From positions 310,001 to 374,000 of the forward strand of contig NZ_JACHWP010000001.1 of NCBI RefSeq assembly GCF_014191425.1: a DNA stretch of 64,000 nucleotides, in the 5' to 3' direction. This DNA is from Helcobacillus massiliensis (GTDB lineage Bacteria > Actinomycetota > Actinomycetes > Actinomycetales > Dermabacteraceae). This document shows positions 15,758 through 24,805 of this stretch, piece by piece; position 1 is the stretch's first letter, and each line of letters starts with the position of its first letter. Under the pieces are notes generated by a model. The model was not told where the DNA came from and did not search any database. It was given only the letters and a program-made list of their open reading frames with translations. The position numbers were made by a program, and so were the translations under genes.

Positions 15758-16984
15758 TCAGTGCTGTTCGGCGTCGCGGGACTTCACGAACGCCTGCACG
15801 ACCTTCTCGATGTCCTGCGCGGAGTGCGCGGCGCTGAGCTGCACGCGGATGCGGGCCTCACCGCGGGGCACCACCGGGAAGGAGAACGCGGTGACGTACA
15901 CGCCGTTCTCCAGCATGCGGTCGGCGATGCGGCCTGCGAGGGCGGCGTCGTGGAACATCACGGGGATGATCGCGTGCTCGCCCTCGAGCAGTTCGAAGCC
16001 CTCTTCGCTCATGCGGCGGCGGAACAGGGCGGCGTTGTCGAACAGCTGCTGGCGCAGTTCGCTGGACTCCTTCACCAGGTCCAGCGCGGTGATGGTGGCC
16101 TCCACGATGCTGGGGGCGAGGGAGTTGGAGAACAGGTATGGGCGGGCGGTCTGGCGGAGCATCTCCACGATCTCCTTGCGGCCGGCGACATAGCCGCCGG
16201 AGGCGCCGCCGAGGGCTTTGCCGAAGGTGCCGGTGTAGATGTCGACCCGGTCGGAGACGCCGAAGTGCTCCGGGGTGCCGGCGCCGGTTTCGCCCATGAA
16301 GCCGACGGCGTGGGAGTCGTCCACGAGGACGAGGGCACCGAATTCGTCGGCGAGGTCGCAGATCTCATCCAGCGGTGCGAGGTAGCCGTCCATGGAGAAG
16401 ACGCCGTCGGTGACGATGACGGTGCGGCGCGCGCCCTTGCCGTCGTTGAGCTGCTTCGTCTCCTCCAGCTTGGCGCGCAGGTCCGCCATGTCGGCGTTGC
16501 GGTAGCGCAGGCGGGCGGACTTGGTGAGGCGGATGCCGTCGATGAGGGAGGCGTGGTTCAGCTCGTCGGAGATGATCGCGTCCTCCTTGCCGAACAGGGA
16601 CTGGAACACGCCGCCGTTGGCGTCGAAGCAGGAGGCGAACAGGATGGTGTCCTCGGTGCCGAGGAACTCGGAGACGCGGCGCTCCAGCTCCAGGTGGCGG
16701 TCACCGGTGCCGCAGATGAAGCGGACGGACGCCATGCCGAAGCCGCGCTCATCGAGGGCGCGCTTGGCGGCCTCGATCAGCTTCGGGTGGTCGGCGAGGC
16801 CCAGGTAGTTGTTGGCGCAGAAGTTCAGCACCGGCTCGGCCTTCGAGGAGTCCTCGACACCGCCGGGGGTGGCCTTGACGTGGGAGGACTGCGGGGTGGT
16901 GATGGCGCGCTCGGCTTTGAAGGTGCCGGCGTCGCGGATGGCCTGCAGCTCGTCGTTCAGCTGCTGCTTGATCTCGGTGTACAT
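15758..16984 (-). CDS. kbl: Glycine C-acetyltransferase (2-amino-3-ketobutyrate CoA ligase)
   Basis: 408 residues, typical length. Alpha-oxoamine synthase fold of PLP enzymes: [13 protein letters not shown] near the N terminus, [12 protein letters not shown], the cofactor Asp/His in [13 protein letters not shown], and the PLP lysine K256 in [10 protein letters not shown]. It splits 2-amino-3-ketobutyrate with CoA to glycine and acetyl-CoA (EC 2.3.1.29). It follows tdh by 54 bp on the same strand, forming the two-step threonine-to-glycine pathway. Confidence 0.95.
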   Translation of the reverse strand: MYTEIKQQLNDELQAIRDAGTFKAERAITTPQSSHVKATPGGVEDSSKAEPVLNFCANNYLGLADHPKLIEAAKRALDERGFGMASVRFICGTGDRHLELERRVSEFLGTEDTILFASCFDANGGVFQSLFGKEDAIISDELNHASLIDGIRLTKSARLRYRNADMADLRAKLEETKQLNDGKGARRTVIVTDGVFSMDGYLAPLDEICDLADEFGALVLVDDSHAVGFMGETGAGTPEHFGVSDRVDIYTGTFGKALGGASGGYVAGRKEIVEMLRQTARPYLFSNSLAPSIVEATITALDLVKESSELRQQLFDNAALFRRRMSEEGFELLEGEHAIIPVMFHDAALAGRIADRMLENGVYVTAFSFPVVPRGEARIRVQLSAAHSAQDIEKVVQAFVKSRDAEQH

Positions 16985-17038
16985 GAGGGGACAGTGCCTT
17001 TCAGTGATGGATGCGGGGGAGGGGAGCCGGGGTGCGGC

Positions 17039-18103
17039 TCACACGTTCTCCCAGTCCAGGACGATCTTGCCGCCGGCGGCGGTGCGGGCCATCTCGTAGC
17101 CCTTCTCCCACTGCTCAGCGGGCAGGACGTCGGTGACGGTGGCGAGGATCTGGCCGCGCAGCTTCTCGCTGGAGCGGAGCATGGCGCTCATCGCGTTCCA
17201 GGTTTCGAACATCTCGCGGCCGTAGATGCCCTGCAGGGTGAGCATGCGGGTGATGACGTGGGTCCAGTTGATCTCGAACTCGCGGGCCGGCAGGCCGAGG
17301 AGGCTGATCTTGCCGCCGTGGTTCATGTTGTCGATCATCTCCTTGACGGCCGACGGGTTCCCGGAGGTCTCCAGGCCCACATCGAAGCCCTCGATCATGC
17401 CGAGGACCGCCTGGGAGTCGCGCACCCGCTCCTTCGCCACGTTGATGGCGACGTCGGCGCCGGCGGCGGCCGCCATGTCGAGGCGGTGGTCGGCGACGTC
17501 GGTGATGGCGATGTAGCGGGCGCCGGCGTGGCGGGCGACGGCCGCGCACATCAGGCCGATGGGGCCGGCGCCGGTGATGAGGACGTCCTCGCCCACCACG
17601 GGGAACTTCAGCGTGGTGTGCACGGCGTTGCCCAGGGGGTCGAACACGGCGCCGAGCTCCGGGGTGATGATGTCGGTCTTGGAGTTGTTCTCGTGGACCC
17701 ACACGTTCTCGTCGGGGATGACGACGTATTCGGCGAAGGCGCCGTCGCGCTGCACGCCGATGCCGCGGGAGCGGCGGCACATGTGGCGGCGGCCGGCGCG
17801 GCAGTTGCGGCAGATGTTGCACACCACGTGGCCCTCACCGGAGACGCGGTCGCCCACCTTGACGTCGAGGACTTCGCTGCCGACTTCCACGACTTCGCCG
17901 TAGAACTCGTGGCCGGGGATGAAGGGGACGGTGTCGCACATGTCCTGAGCGGAGGAGTCCCACGCGAGGATGTGCAGGTCGGTGCCGCAGATGCCGGCGC
18001 GCAGGACCCGGATCTTGACGTCGGTGGAGCGCTCCAGATGGGGCTCCGGAACATCGACGAACTCCAGGCCGGCGCTCGCACCGACCTTCTTCAGCGCTTT
18101 CAT
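17039..18103 (-). CDS. tdh: L-threonine 3-dehydrogenase
   Basis: 354 residues. Zinc-dependent medium-chain dehydrogenase: catalytic zinc ligand C39 in CGTDLH, GHE at 64-66, the structural zinc cysteines C95, C98, C101 and C109, and a Rossmann stretch VLITGAGPIGLMCAAVARHAGA. It oxidises L-threonine with NAD+ to 2-amino-3-ketobutyrate (EC 1.1.1.103), the substrate of the downstream kbl product. The 219-bp gap to the divergent hrpA gene holds the promoter. Confidence 0.95.
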   Translation of the reverse strand: MKALKKVGASAGLEFVDVPEPHLERSTDVKIRVLRAGICGTDLHILAWDSSAQDMCDTVPFIPGHEFYGEVVEVGSEVLDVKVGDRVSGEGHVVCNICRNCRAGRRHMCRRSRGIGVQRDGAFAEYVVIPDENVWVHENNSKTDIITPELGAVFDPLGNAVHTTLKFPVVGEDVLITGAGPIGLMCAAVARHAGARYIAITDVADHRLDMAAAAGADVAINVAKERVRDSQAVLGMIEGFDVGLETSGNPSAVKEMIDNMNHGGKISLLGLPAREFEINWTHVITRMLTLQGIYGREMFETWNAMSAMLRSSEKLRGQILATVTDVLPAEQWEKGYEMARTAAGGKIVLDWENV

Positions 18104-18307
18104 AGAACCTCGTTGTGCTCGCTGTACGGATGGGCGCGCCGTTGCGCACCGTCACCAGCCTAGTACCGTTCCGCCCTGCTTTTCGCGCGTTGGGGCCCCG
18201 TCGGCCCGTTTCCGAAGGACCGGCCGCCTGCGCGGGAGCGCCCGGCCGGGGTCCCGGGTGATGGGGGAGGGCAGGGCGGGCAGGCGCGGCCGACGGGTGC
18301 CGCCGGA

Positions 18308-18313
18308 TAGAGT
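18308..18313 (+). promoter_or_regulatory. -10-like TAGAGT just upstream of hrpA
   Basis: TAGAGT ends 9 nt before the hrpA ATG and no Shine-Dalgarno is present, which predicts a leaderless transcript starting at or near the start codon. Confidence 0.45.
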
Positions 18314-18322
18314 GGGCGCACC

Positions 18323-21300
18323 ATGTCGACATCCTCTTCGCCTGCGCCCATCGCGATCACGTACCCGTCGGACCTCCCCGTCTCCGAACGCCGCGAGGAC
18401 ATCATGGCCGCGATCCGGGACCACCAGATCGTGGTCATCGCGGGCGAGACAGGGTCCGGCAAGACCACCCAGCTGCCGAAGATGTGCCTTGAGCTGGGCC
18501 GCGGCGCGAACGGCCGCCTCATCGGCCACACGCAGCCGCGCCGCATCGCCGCCCGCTCGGTCGCCTCCCGCATCGCCCACGAACTCGGCGAGAAGCTCGG
18601 TGAGGGAACAGTCGGCTACCAGGTGCGCTTCACGAAGCAGACAGCCCGAGGTGCGCGCCTGAAGGTGATGACCGACGGCATCCTCCTCTCGGAGATCCAG
18701 CACGATCGGCTGCTGAAGAAGTACGACACGATCATCATCGACGAGGCGCACGAACGCTCCCTCACCATCGACATGCTCCTGGGGTACCTCAAGCGCATCG
18801 CCCGCCGGCGCCCCGACCTGAAGATCATCATCACCTCCGCCACCATCGACCCGGAGCGCTTCGCCGCCTTCTTCTCCGATGACTCCGACGACCCGGCCCC
18901 CATCCTCGAAGTGTCCGGCCGCACCTACCCGGTGGAGATCCGCTACCGCCCCCTGGTCCTCGAGACCACCGTCGAGGCCGAGAACGAGGACGAGGAGGAC
19001 CTGTACGAGAAGGAGGAGCGGTCCCTGCCGCAGGCGGTCTGCTCCGCCGTTGACGAACTGCGCCGCGAAGGCCCCGGCGACATCCTCGTGTTCCTCCCCG
19101 GGGAGCGGGAGATCCGCGAGATCGGCGATGAGCTCGGCAAGCACCTCGCCGCTCGCACCCGCGCCGGTGAACAGGTGCAGGTGCTGCCCCTGTTCGGCCG
19201 CCTCTCCCAAGCGGACCAGGACCGCATCTTCTCCCCGCCGAAGAACTCGACGACGCGGCGCATCATCCTCGCCACGAACGTCGCCGAAACCTCCCTGACG
19301 GTCCCCGGCATCACCTACGTCATCGACTCCGGTCTCGCCCGCATCTCCCGCTACTCCCAGCGCACCAAGGTGCAGCGCCTCCCCATCGAGCCGATCAGCC
19401 AGGCCAGCGCCCAGCAGCGCTCCGGCCGGTCCGGCCGCACCGCCCCCGGCATCGCCATCCGTCTGTTCTCCGAAGAGGACTTCGCCGCGCGCCCCGAGTT
19501 CACCGAACCGGAGATCCTGCGCACCTCGCTCGCGAGCGTCGTGCTGCAGATGACCGCGCTCGGCCTCGGCGACATCGAACGCTTCGAGTTCCTGGAGAAG
19601 CCGGAGACCCGTGCGGTGCGCGACGGCATCCGCCTGCTGGAGGAGCTGCACGCCATCGAGCAGAAGCCGTCGGCTCCTGGCGGCCGCGCCCTCACCCCCA
19701 CGGGCCGCAAGCTCGCCCGCTTCCCCCTCGATCCCCGCATGGCGCGCATGCTCCTGGAAGCGCACGACCGCGGCGCCCTCGCCGACGTCCTCATCATCGT
19801 GGCGGCGCTGTCCATCCAGGACCCCCGCGAACGGCCCCTGGAGCAGCAGGAGAAGGCCGACCAGCTCCACCGCCGCTTCGCCGACGACACCTCCGACTTC
19901 CTCACCCTCCTCAACCTGTGGCGCCACATCGAGGAGCGCCGACGCGCCCTGTCCTCCTCCGCCCTGCGCCGAGAGATCCGTCAGGAGTTCCTCCACTACA
20001 TGCGCATCCGCGAATGGTGGGACCTGCACGGACAGCTCAAGCAGATGTGCCGCGACCTCGACCTGCACACCAGCAGCGACCGCGCCGGCGACGACGCCAT
20101 CCACCAGTCCCTGCTCGCCGGCCTCCTCTCGCACGTGGGCCTGTTCGAGGAGAAGAACCGCGACTACCAGGGTGCACGCGGCACCCGGTTCGTGCTCTGG
20201 CCCGGCAGCGCCATCGCCAAGAAGCGCCCCGACTACGTGATGGCAGCGGAACTGGTGGAGACCTCCCGCCTCTTCGGCCGCACCGCCGCCCGCATCCGAC
20301 CCGAATGGATCGAGGAGCTCGGCGCCCACGTGGTGAAGCGCTCCTACTCCGAACCGCACTGGTCCACCAAGCGCGCCTCCGCCATGGCGTACGAGAAGGT
20401 GACGCTGTACGGGGTGCCGATCATCGCGCAGCGCGCCGTCAACCTCGGCCGCATCGACCGAGAGCAGGCCCGCGACACCTTCATCCAGCAGGCCCTCATC
20501 GAAGGCCGGTGGACCACCCGCCACCACTTCTTCCGCGACAACAACCGCCTCATCGAGGACCTGCAGGAGCTGGAGGCGAAGACCCGCCGACGCGACATCA
20601 TCGCCGGCGACGAGACCCTCTTCCGCTTCTACGACGAGCGCCTCCCGCAGAACATCGTCTCCGGCCGCCACTTCGACTCCTGGTGGAAGAAGCAGCGGCA
20701 CAAGACCCCGGATCTGCTCCACTTCACCCGTGACCTGCTGCTCGCCGACGACGCCGAACCCGTCGCGCAGGGCTTCCCCGACACCTGGGTGCAGGGCGAT
20801 ATCACCCTGCACCTCACCTACAACTTCGACCCCACCACCCAGCGGGACGCGAAGCAGAAGCAGCGCGACGGCGTCACCGCCACCGTCCCTCTGGCCGTCC
20901 TCGGTCGCCTCGAGGACACCGGGTTCGACTGGCTCGTGCCCGGCATGCGCGAAGAGCTCATCATCGAACTCATCCGCTCCCTGCCGAAACCGCTGCGCCG
21001 CCACCTCATCCCCGCCCCTGACAAAGCGAAGGCGGTCGCGCAGACCCTCGCCGACGACGACCCCAACACCGGCGAAAAGTTCGTCGAGGCCGTCGCCGAT
21101 GAACTGGTCGCGCTGCCGGGCGTCCCCGACGACCTGGAGCTGTACGGACCGGAGTTCCAGACCGACCGCCTCAGCGAGCACCTGCGCATGCACTTCCGGG
21201 TGGTCGACGAGAAGGGCCGCACCGTCGGCGCCGGCGACGACCTCGCGCAGCTCAAGCAGCGCCTCGCCGGCCGTGTCCGCACTTCCGCGGCGAAGCAGGC

Positions 21301-22201
21301 CGACAGCTTCGGCGCGCGCGGCCTCACTGCGTTCCCCGACACGCCGATCCCCACCACCCGCCGGTCCCGCCAGGGCGCCCTGGACGTGGTGGTGTACCCC
21401 GCGCTCGTCGTCCGCACCGAGACCGACGGGGCCGTCCGCATCGATCTGACGGCGCTCCCGTCGGCCCAGGAGCAGGCTCGCGAGCACCCTGCCGCGGTGA
21501 CCCGCCTGGTGGACCAGCGGATGCGCACCGACTCCGCGCAGATCCTCGCCGGACTGCCGAACCCGGTGAAGCTCGCGATCACTCAGTCCAGCTACGGCAG
21601 CGCGCAGAAGCTCCTTGCTGACGCCTCCCTCGCCGCCACCGCGGACCTGGTGCGCCGCACCGACGCCGCCGGGATGGTGTTCGAGCCCGACGATTTCGAG
21701 GCGCTGGTGGAGCGCGTCGGCACGGAGCACCCGGCGCTTGCCCGCTCCCTGATGCTGAACGCCGTGGACGCGCTCGCGGCGCACGCGAAGGTGGCGAAGG
21801 CGGTCTCCCGCGTGAACTCGCTGTCGGTGCTCAACCAGATCACGCAGCTGCGCGACCACGCGGCCTCGCTGGTGGGGGAGCGGTTCGTGTCCCGCACCCC
21901 CGCCCGGTGGCTGCCGGAGCTGCCGCGGTTCGAGAAGGCCGCGCTGCACCGGGTGGACAAGATGCAGGACAATCCGCAGAAGGATGCGCACGCACAGTGG
22001 CAGATCCAGGACATCGAGGGGTACTGGCAGCACGCGCAGTTGAAGCTGCCCGCCGCTGTGCGGGCGTCGGAAGCTGCGCAGGACATCCCCTGGCTGATCG
22101 AAGAGCTGCGGGTGTCGCTGTTCGCCCAGCAGCTCGGAACCTCCGTGACGGTCAGTGACAAGCGGATCCGCAAGGCGATCGCGGAACTGGAGAAGTCCTG
22201 A
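18323..22201 (+). CDS. hrpA: ATP-dependent RNA helicase HrpA
   Basis: 1292 residues, the standard full length of HrpA. Motif I GETGSGKTT at 41-49, DEAH box at 140-143 in IIDEAHERS, SATID, then the C-terminal helicase half with ATNVAETSLTVPGITYVID and QRSGRSGRTAPG, followed by the HA2/ratchet, OB-like and DUF3418 regions. HrpA is a DEAH-box RNA helicase used in mRNA processing and in resolving stalled ribosomes in bacteria. Monocistronic and probably leaderless. A 1350-codon antisense frame over it is a shadow of GC-rich codon use. Confidence 0.95.
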   Translation: MSTSSSPAPIAITYPSDLPVSERREDIMAAIRDHQIVVIAGETGSGKTTQLPKMCLELGRGANGRLIGHTQPRRIAARSVASRIAHELGEKLGEGTVGYQVRFTKQTARGARLKVMTDGILLSEIQHDRLLKKYDTIIIDEAHERSLTIDMLLGYLKRIARRRPDLKIIITSATIDPERFAAFFSDDSDDPAPILEVSGRTYPVEIRYRPLVLETTVEAENEDEEDLYEKEERSLPQAVCSAVDELRREGPGDILVFLPGEREIREIGDELGKHLAARTRAGEQVQVLPLFGRLSQADQDRIFSPPKNSTTRRIILATNVAETSLTVPGITYVIDSGLARISRYSQRTKVQRLPIEPISQASAQQRSGRSGRTAPGIAIRLFSEEDFAARPEFTEPEILRTSLASVVLQMTALGLGDIERFEFLEKPETRAVRDGIRLLEELHAIEQKPSAPGGRALTPTGRKLARFPLDPRMARMLLEAHDRGALADVLIIVAALSIQDPRERPLEQQEKADQLHRRFADDTSDFLTLLNLWRHIEERRRALSSSALRREIRQEFLHYMRIREWWDLHGQLKQMCRDLDLHTSSDRAGDDAIHQSLLAGLLSHVGLFEEKNRDYQGARGTRFVLWPGSAIAKKRPDYVMAAELVETSRLFGRTAARIRPEWIEELGAHVVKRSYSEPHWSTKRASAMAYEKVTLYGVPIIAQRAVNLGRIDREQARDTFIQQALIEGRWTTRHHFFRDNNRLIEDLQELEAKTRRRDIIAGDETLFRFYDERLPQNIVSGRHFDSWWKKQRHKTPDLLHFTRDLLLADDAEPVAQGFPDTWVQGDITLHLTYNFDPTTQRDAKQKQRDGVTATVPLAVLGRLEDTGFDWLVPGMREELIIELIRSLPKPLRRHLIPAPDKAKAVAQTLADDDPNTGEKFVEAVADELVALPGVPDDLELYGPEFQTDRLSEHLRMHFRVVDEKGRTVGAGDDLAQLKQRLAGRVRTSAAKQADSFGARGLTAFPDTPIPTTRRSRQGALDVVVYPALVVRTETDGAVRIDLTALPSAQEQAREHPAAVTRLVDQRMRTDSAQILAGLPNPVKLAITQSSYGSAQKLLADASLAATADLVRRTDAAGMVFEPDDFEALVERVGTEHPALARSLMLNAVDALAAHAKVAKAVSRVNSLSVLNQITQLRDHAASLVGERFVSRTPARWLPELPRFEKAALHRVDKMQDNPQKDAHAQWQIQDIEGYWQHAQLKLPAAVRASEAAQDIPWLIEELRVSLFAQQLGTSVTVSDKRIRKAIAELEKS

Positions 22202-22275
22202 CATTCGGACAGGTTTCGGCCGAGTTTCGGTGAAGGTGACCGGTCGCTGAGATCGGCCGTGTCACACTGGGGTCC

Positions 22276-23727
22276 ATGACACCGCAGCCTTCAGTCAGCT
22301 ACTCCATCACCATCCGTCTGGAGTTCGCCGCGAACTCCGCCGCCATCAGCGACATCACCGGCACCATCGAGAAGATGGGCGGCAGCGTCACCGCTCTGGA
22401 CGTCAACGCCTCCGGCCCCGAGCGGATGCGCGTGGACATGACCGTCCTGACCGCCGGCCACGACCACGCGATGAGCGTGGTGGAGGCGCTCAAGGGCATT
22501 GAGTCCGTCGAGCTCGGCAAGGTCTCCGACCGCACCTTCCTCGCCCACCTCGGCGGCAAGCTCGAAGTGAAGTCCAAGCATCCGATCCGCCACCGCGACG
22601 ACCTCTCCCTCGTCTACACCCCCGGTGTGGCACGCGTGGTGAAGGCGATTGCGGAGACCCCGTCGGACGCCCGCCGCCTCACCATCAAGCGCAACACGGT
22701 CGCCGTGGTGACCGACGGCTCCGCCATCCTCGGCCTCGGCGACCTCGGCCCTCTCGCCGCGCTGCCCGTCATGGAGGGCAAGGCCGCCCTCTTCAAGCGC
22801 TTCGCCGACATCGACGCTTTCCCCATCTGCCTGGATGCGACTGAGGTGGACGACATCGTCGCCCACGTGAAGGCGATCGCGCCCGTGTTCGCCGGCATCA
22901 ACCTCGAGGACATCTCCGCCCCCCGCTGCTTCGAGATCGAGGACCGCCTCCGTCAGGAGCTGGACATCCCCGTGTTCCACGACGACCAGCACGGCACCGC
23001 CGTGTGCGTGGTGTCCGCTCTGCGCAACGCTCTGCGCGTGGTGGAGAAGGACATCCGGACTGTCCGCATCGTCCTGTCCGGCGCGGGCGCGGCCGGCACC
23101 GCGATCCTGCGCCTGCTGAAGGCCGCCGGCGCGGAGGACATCGTGGTCGCCGACATCGACGGCGTCATCCACTCCGGTCGCAAGAATCTCACCGGCCGCC
23201 TCCCGTGGATCGCCGGGGTCACCAACCCGCGCGGCATCACCGGCACCCTCAAGGACGCCGTCAAGGACGCCGACGTGTTCATCGGCGTCTCCGCTGCCAA
23301 CATCCTCGACGAGGACGACATCGCTGCGATGGCGGACCGCTCCGTGGTGTTCGCGATGGCGAACCCGGAGCCGGAGATCGATCCGGTGATCGCGGCCCGC
23401 CACGCCGAAGTGGTTGCGACCGGCCGGTCCGACTTCGCCAACCAGATCAACAACGTGCTCGCCTTCCCCGGCGTGTTCCGCGGGCTGCTCGATGCGCGCG
23501 CGAAGAACTTCAGCGACCGCATGCTGCTCGCGGCCGCGGAGGCGCTCGCGGACGTGGTCAGCCCTGAGGAGCTGAACCCGAACTACATCATTCCCTCGGT
23601 GTTCAACGAGCGCGTCACCTCGGCAGTGGCGGACGCGGTGGAGCAGCAGGCGCGTGAGGAGATGGGCACCGTGGACACCATCACCGGTGCGATCCCGGCG
23701 ATCAAGGGCGGCGAGATCCACCTCTGA
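22276..23727 (+). CDS. NAD-type malic enzyme with N-terminal ACT domain
   Basis: 483 residues. An ACT-like regulatory domain occupies about 5-85 (SITIRLEFAANSAAISDITGTIEKMGGSV reads as its first strands). The malic enzyme core follows: SLVYTPGVARV, VTDGSAILGLGDLGPLAALPVMEGK, the metal-site NLEDISAPRCFEIE, HDDQHGTAV, and the nucleotide fold RIVLSGAGAAGTAI. It decarboxylates malate to pyruvate with NAD(P)+ (EC 1.1.1.38 type). The ACT domain suggests allosteric control by an amino acid or other small ligand. Followed by a hairpin. Confidence 0.92.
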   Translation: MTPQPSVSYSITIRLEFAANSAAISDITGTIEKMGGSVTALDVNASGPERMRVDMTVLTAGHDHAMSVVEALKGIESVELGKVSDRTFLAHLGGKLEVKSKHPIRHRDDLSLVYTPGVARVVKAIAETPSDARRLTIKRNTVAVVTDGSAILGLGDLGPLAALPVMEGKAALFKRFADIDAFPICLDATEVDDIVAHVKAIAPVFAGINLEDISAPRCFEIEDRLRQELDIPVFHDDQHGTAVCVVSALRNALRVVEKDIRTVRIVLSGAGAAGTAILRLLKAAGAEDIVVADIDGVIHSGRKNLTGRLPWIAGVTNPRGITGTLKDAVKDADVFIGVSAANILDEDDIAAMADRSVVFAMANPEPEIDPVIAARHAEVVATGRSDFANQINNVLAFPGVFRGLLDARAKNFSDRMLLAAAEALADVVSPEELNPNYIIPSVFNERVTSAVADAVEQQAREEMGTVDTITGAIPAIKGGEIHL

Positions 23728-23742
23728 GCCGCGCTCTTTCAG

Positions 23743-23779
23743 CAGCCCCGCCCCGGAACCGAATCCCGCGGCGGGGCTG
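23743..23779 (+). terminator. Hairpin after malic enzyme gene
   Basis: CAGCCCCGCC (23743-23752) pairs with GGCGGGGCTG (23770-23779), loop 17 nt, followed by TCTGCGTTC; weak T content. Confidence 0.6.
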
Positions 23780-23878
23780 TCTGCGTTCGTGACAGGACGT
23801 GTCGTGGCGCACAGCGATGGTGGAGGCGGGCCGTGGCGCCGGGTGCGGGCCGCCGCAGTCGGGTGTCACGCCGGTCGC

Positions 23879-23884
23879 TAGGAT
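23879..23884 (+). promoter_or_regulatory. -10-like TAGGAT, leaderless start
   Basis: TAGGAT ends 6 nt before the ATG at 23891; no Shine-Dalgarno can be placed, so the mRNA probably starts at the AUG. Confidence 0.45.
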
Positions 23885-23890
23885 GGCGGC

Positions 23891-24382
23891 ATGACTTCGA
23901 CGACTCTTCGCACTCTGCCCGCTGGCACCGCGGCCGGCGCCTCCAGCGCGGTCGCCGCCTGCGGCGCATCCGCCACTGGCGCGGCGGCACGTGGCGCCTC
24001 CGCTTCCATCAATGATCCGAACGATCCGGGGCCCTATGCCGCTCCGGATGCGCCGACGGCTCCGTCCAGCACCGCGGTCCTCGACCGTGAGGAGCAGCTG
24101 GAGGACGCCGACGAAGGCGATCACGACCGCTTCGCGCACTATGTGGAGAAGGAGAAGATCGCGAAGGCGGCGCTCAACAACTCTCCGGTGATCGCCCTGT
24201 GCGGCAAGGTGTGGGTGCCGGGCCGTGACCCGGGCAAGTACCCGGTGTGCCCGCAGTGCAAGGAGATCTACGAGCAGATGGGCCAGGGCGGCGGCTCCGG
24301 CAAGGGCGACGGCGACGGCAAGGGCGACTCCGGCCGCTCCGGCTTCGGCGGGCTCGGCCGCTTCTTCGGCGGCGGCCGCTGA
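23891..24382 (+). CDS. DUF3039 domain protein
   Basis: 163 residues. The core at about 65-135 matches DUF3039: HDRFAHYV, then PVIALCGKVWVP and KYPVCPQCKEIYEQM, in which the cysteines could bind a metal. The N-terminal 60 residues are Ala/Ser/Pro-rich and disordered, and the C terminus is Gly-rich (GKGDGDGKGD, FGGGR). The family is found across Actinomycetota and has no known function, usually near this helicase gene. The 24806 helicase follows after a 423-bp repeat-rich gap. Confidence 0.8.
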   Translation: MTSTTLRTLPAGTAAGASSAVAACGASATGAAARGASASINDPNDPGPYAAPDAPTAPSSTAVLDREEQLEDADEGDHDRFAHYVEKEKIAKAALNNSPVIALCGKVWVPGRDPGKYPVCPQCKEIYEQMGQGGGSGKGDGDGKGDSGRSGFGGLGRFFGGGR

Positions 24383-24513
24383 CCTCGGCCTCCCAGCCCA
24401 CTCCGGCCTCCGATTGGCCTCCGGCCCCGCCTGGCCTTCGGTTCGCCCCGGCTCACCCCGGCCTCCGGTTCGATCCCTGGCCCCGCCTGGGCCGCTGACC
24501 CAGGCCTCACAAT

Positions 24514-24569
24514 CGAAAGCGACTTTTTTGCAGAAAAGCCCCGGCCTTTCCGCAGAAAAGTCGCTTTCG
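24514..24569. repeat. 25-bp near-perfect hairpin with AT-rich arms
   Basis: Arms 24514-24538 and 24545-24569, loop CCCCGG; outer 14 bp (CGAAAGCGACTTTT) are perfect and three inner positions differ. Both arms contain GCAGAAAAG. Reads as a bidirectional terminator for the DUF3039 gene or a mobile repeat unit. Confidence 0.7.
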
Positions 24570-24588
24570 TTTCGCGACGGGCGAGACG

Positions 24589-24642
24589 GTGGCGGCCGCG
24601 GCGGGTGTGGCGGCCGCGGCGGGTGTGGCGGCCGCGACGGGC
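24589..24642. repeat. Three tandem 18-bp units
   Basis: GTGGCGGCCGCGGCGGGT repeated at 24589, 24607 and, with two changes, 24625. Confidence 0.85.
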
Positions 24643-24789
24643 GTGGGGGCTGCCGGGGCGCAACGGTGGTGGGCGCGGTGGGACGAGTGTCTCGGGCGCG
24701 GGGCTGCGGGGGCGCAACGGTGGTGGCTGCGGCGGCGAGGGTGTCCGGCACCTCGATGCGGCCTGCGTCCGGACACCCCACGGTGGGGC

Positions 24790-24795
24790 TACAGT
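24790..24795 (+). promoter_or_regulatory. -10-like TACAGT before the helicase gene
   Basis: TACAGT ends 10 nt before the ATG at 24806, with no Shine-Dalgarno; consistent with leaderless or near-leaderless transcription. Confidence 0.4.
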
Positions 24796-24805
24796 GGATG
24801 CGCTC

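Larger units (their letters stand above)
24383..24789. other. Repeat-rich non-coding gap before the helicase gene
   Basis: About 400 bp without a gene. From 5' to 3' it contains GGCCTCCG/GGCCCCGCCTGG repeats (24390-24490), a 25-bp hairpin with an AT-rich core, three 18-bp tandem units, and two copies of GGGCGCAACGGTGGTGG (near 24656 and 24710). Coding-like skew is absent. Confidence 0.6.

Noticed and set aside
13890-18163. Two + strand frames of 767 and 800 codons opposite the symporter, kbl and tdh genes
   Set aside because: Glu/Arg/His-rich low-complexity translations opposite clearly recognisable enzymes.
18152-22204. 1350-codon antisense open frame across hrpA
   Set aside because: It is opposite a complete HrpA gene, lacks any motif and is the usual antisense shadow in GC-rich third-position DNA.
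24589-24642. CRISPR-like array
   Set aside because: Only three adjoining 18-bp units with no spacers; a simple tandem repeat.
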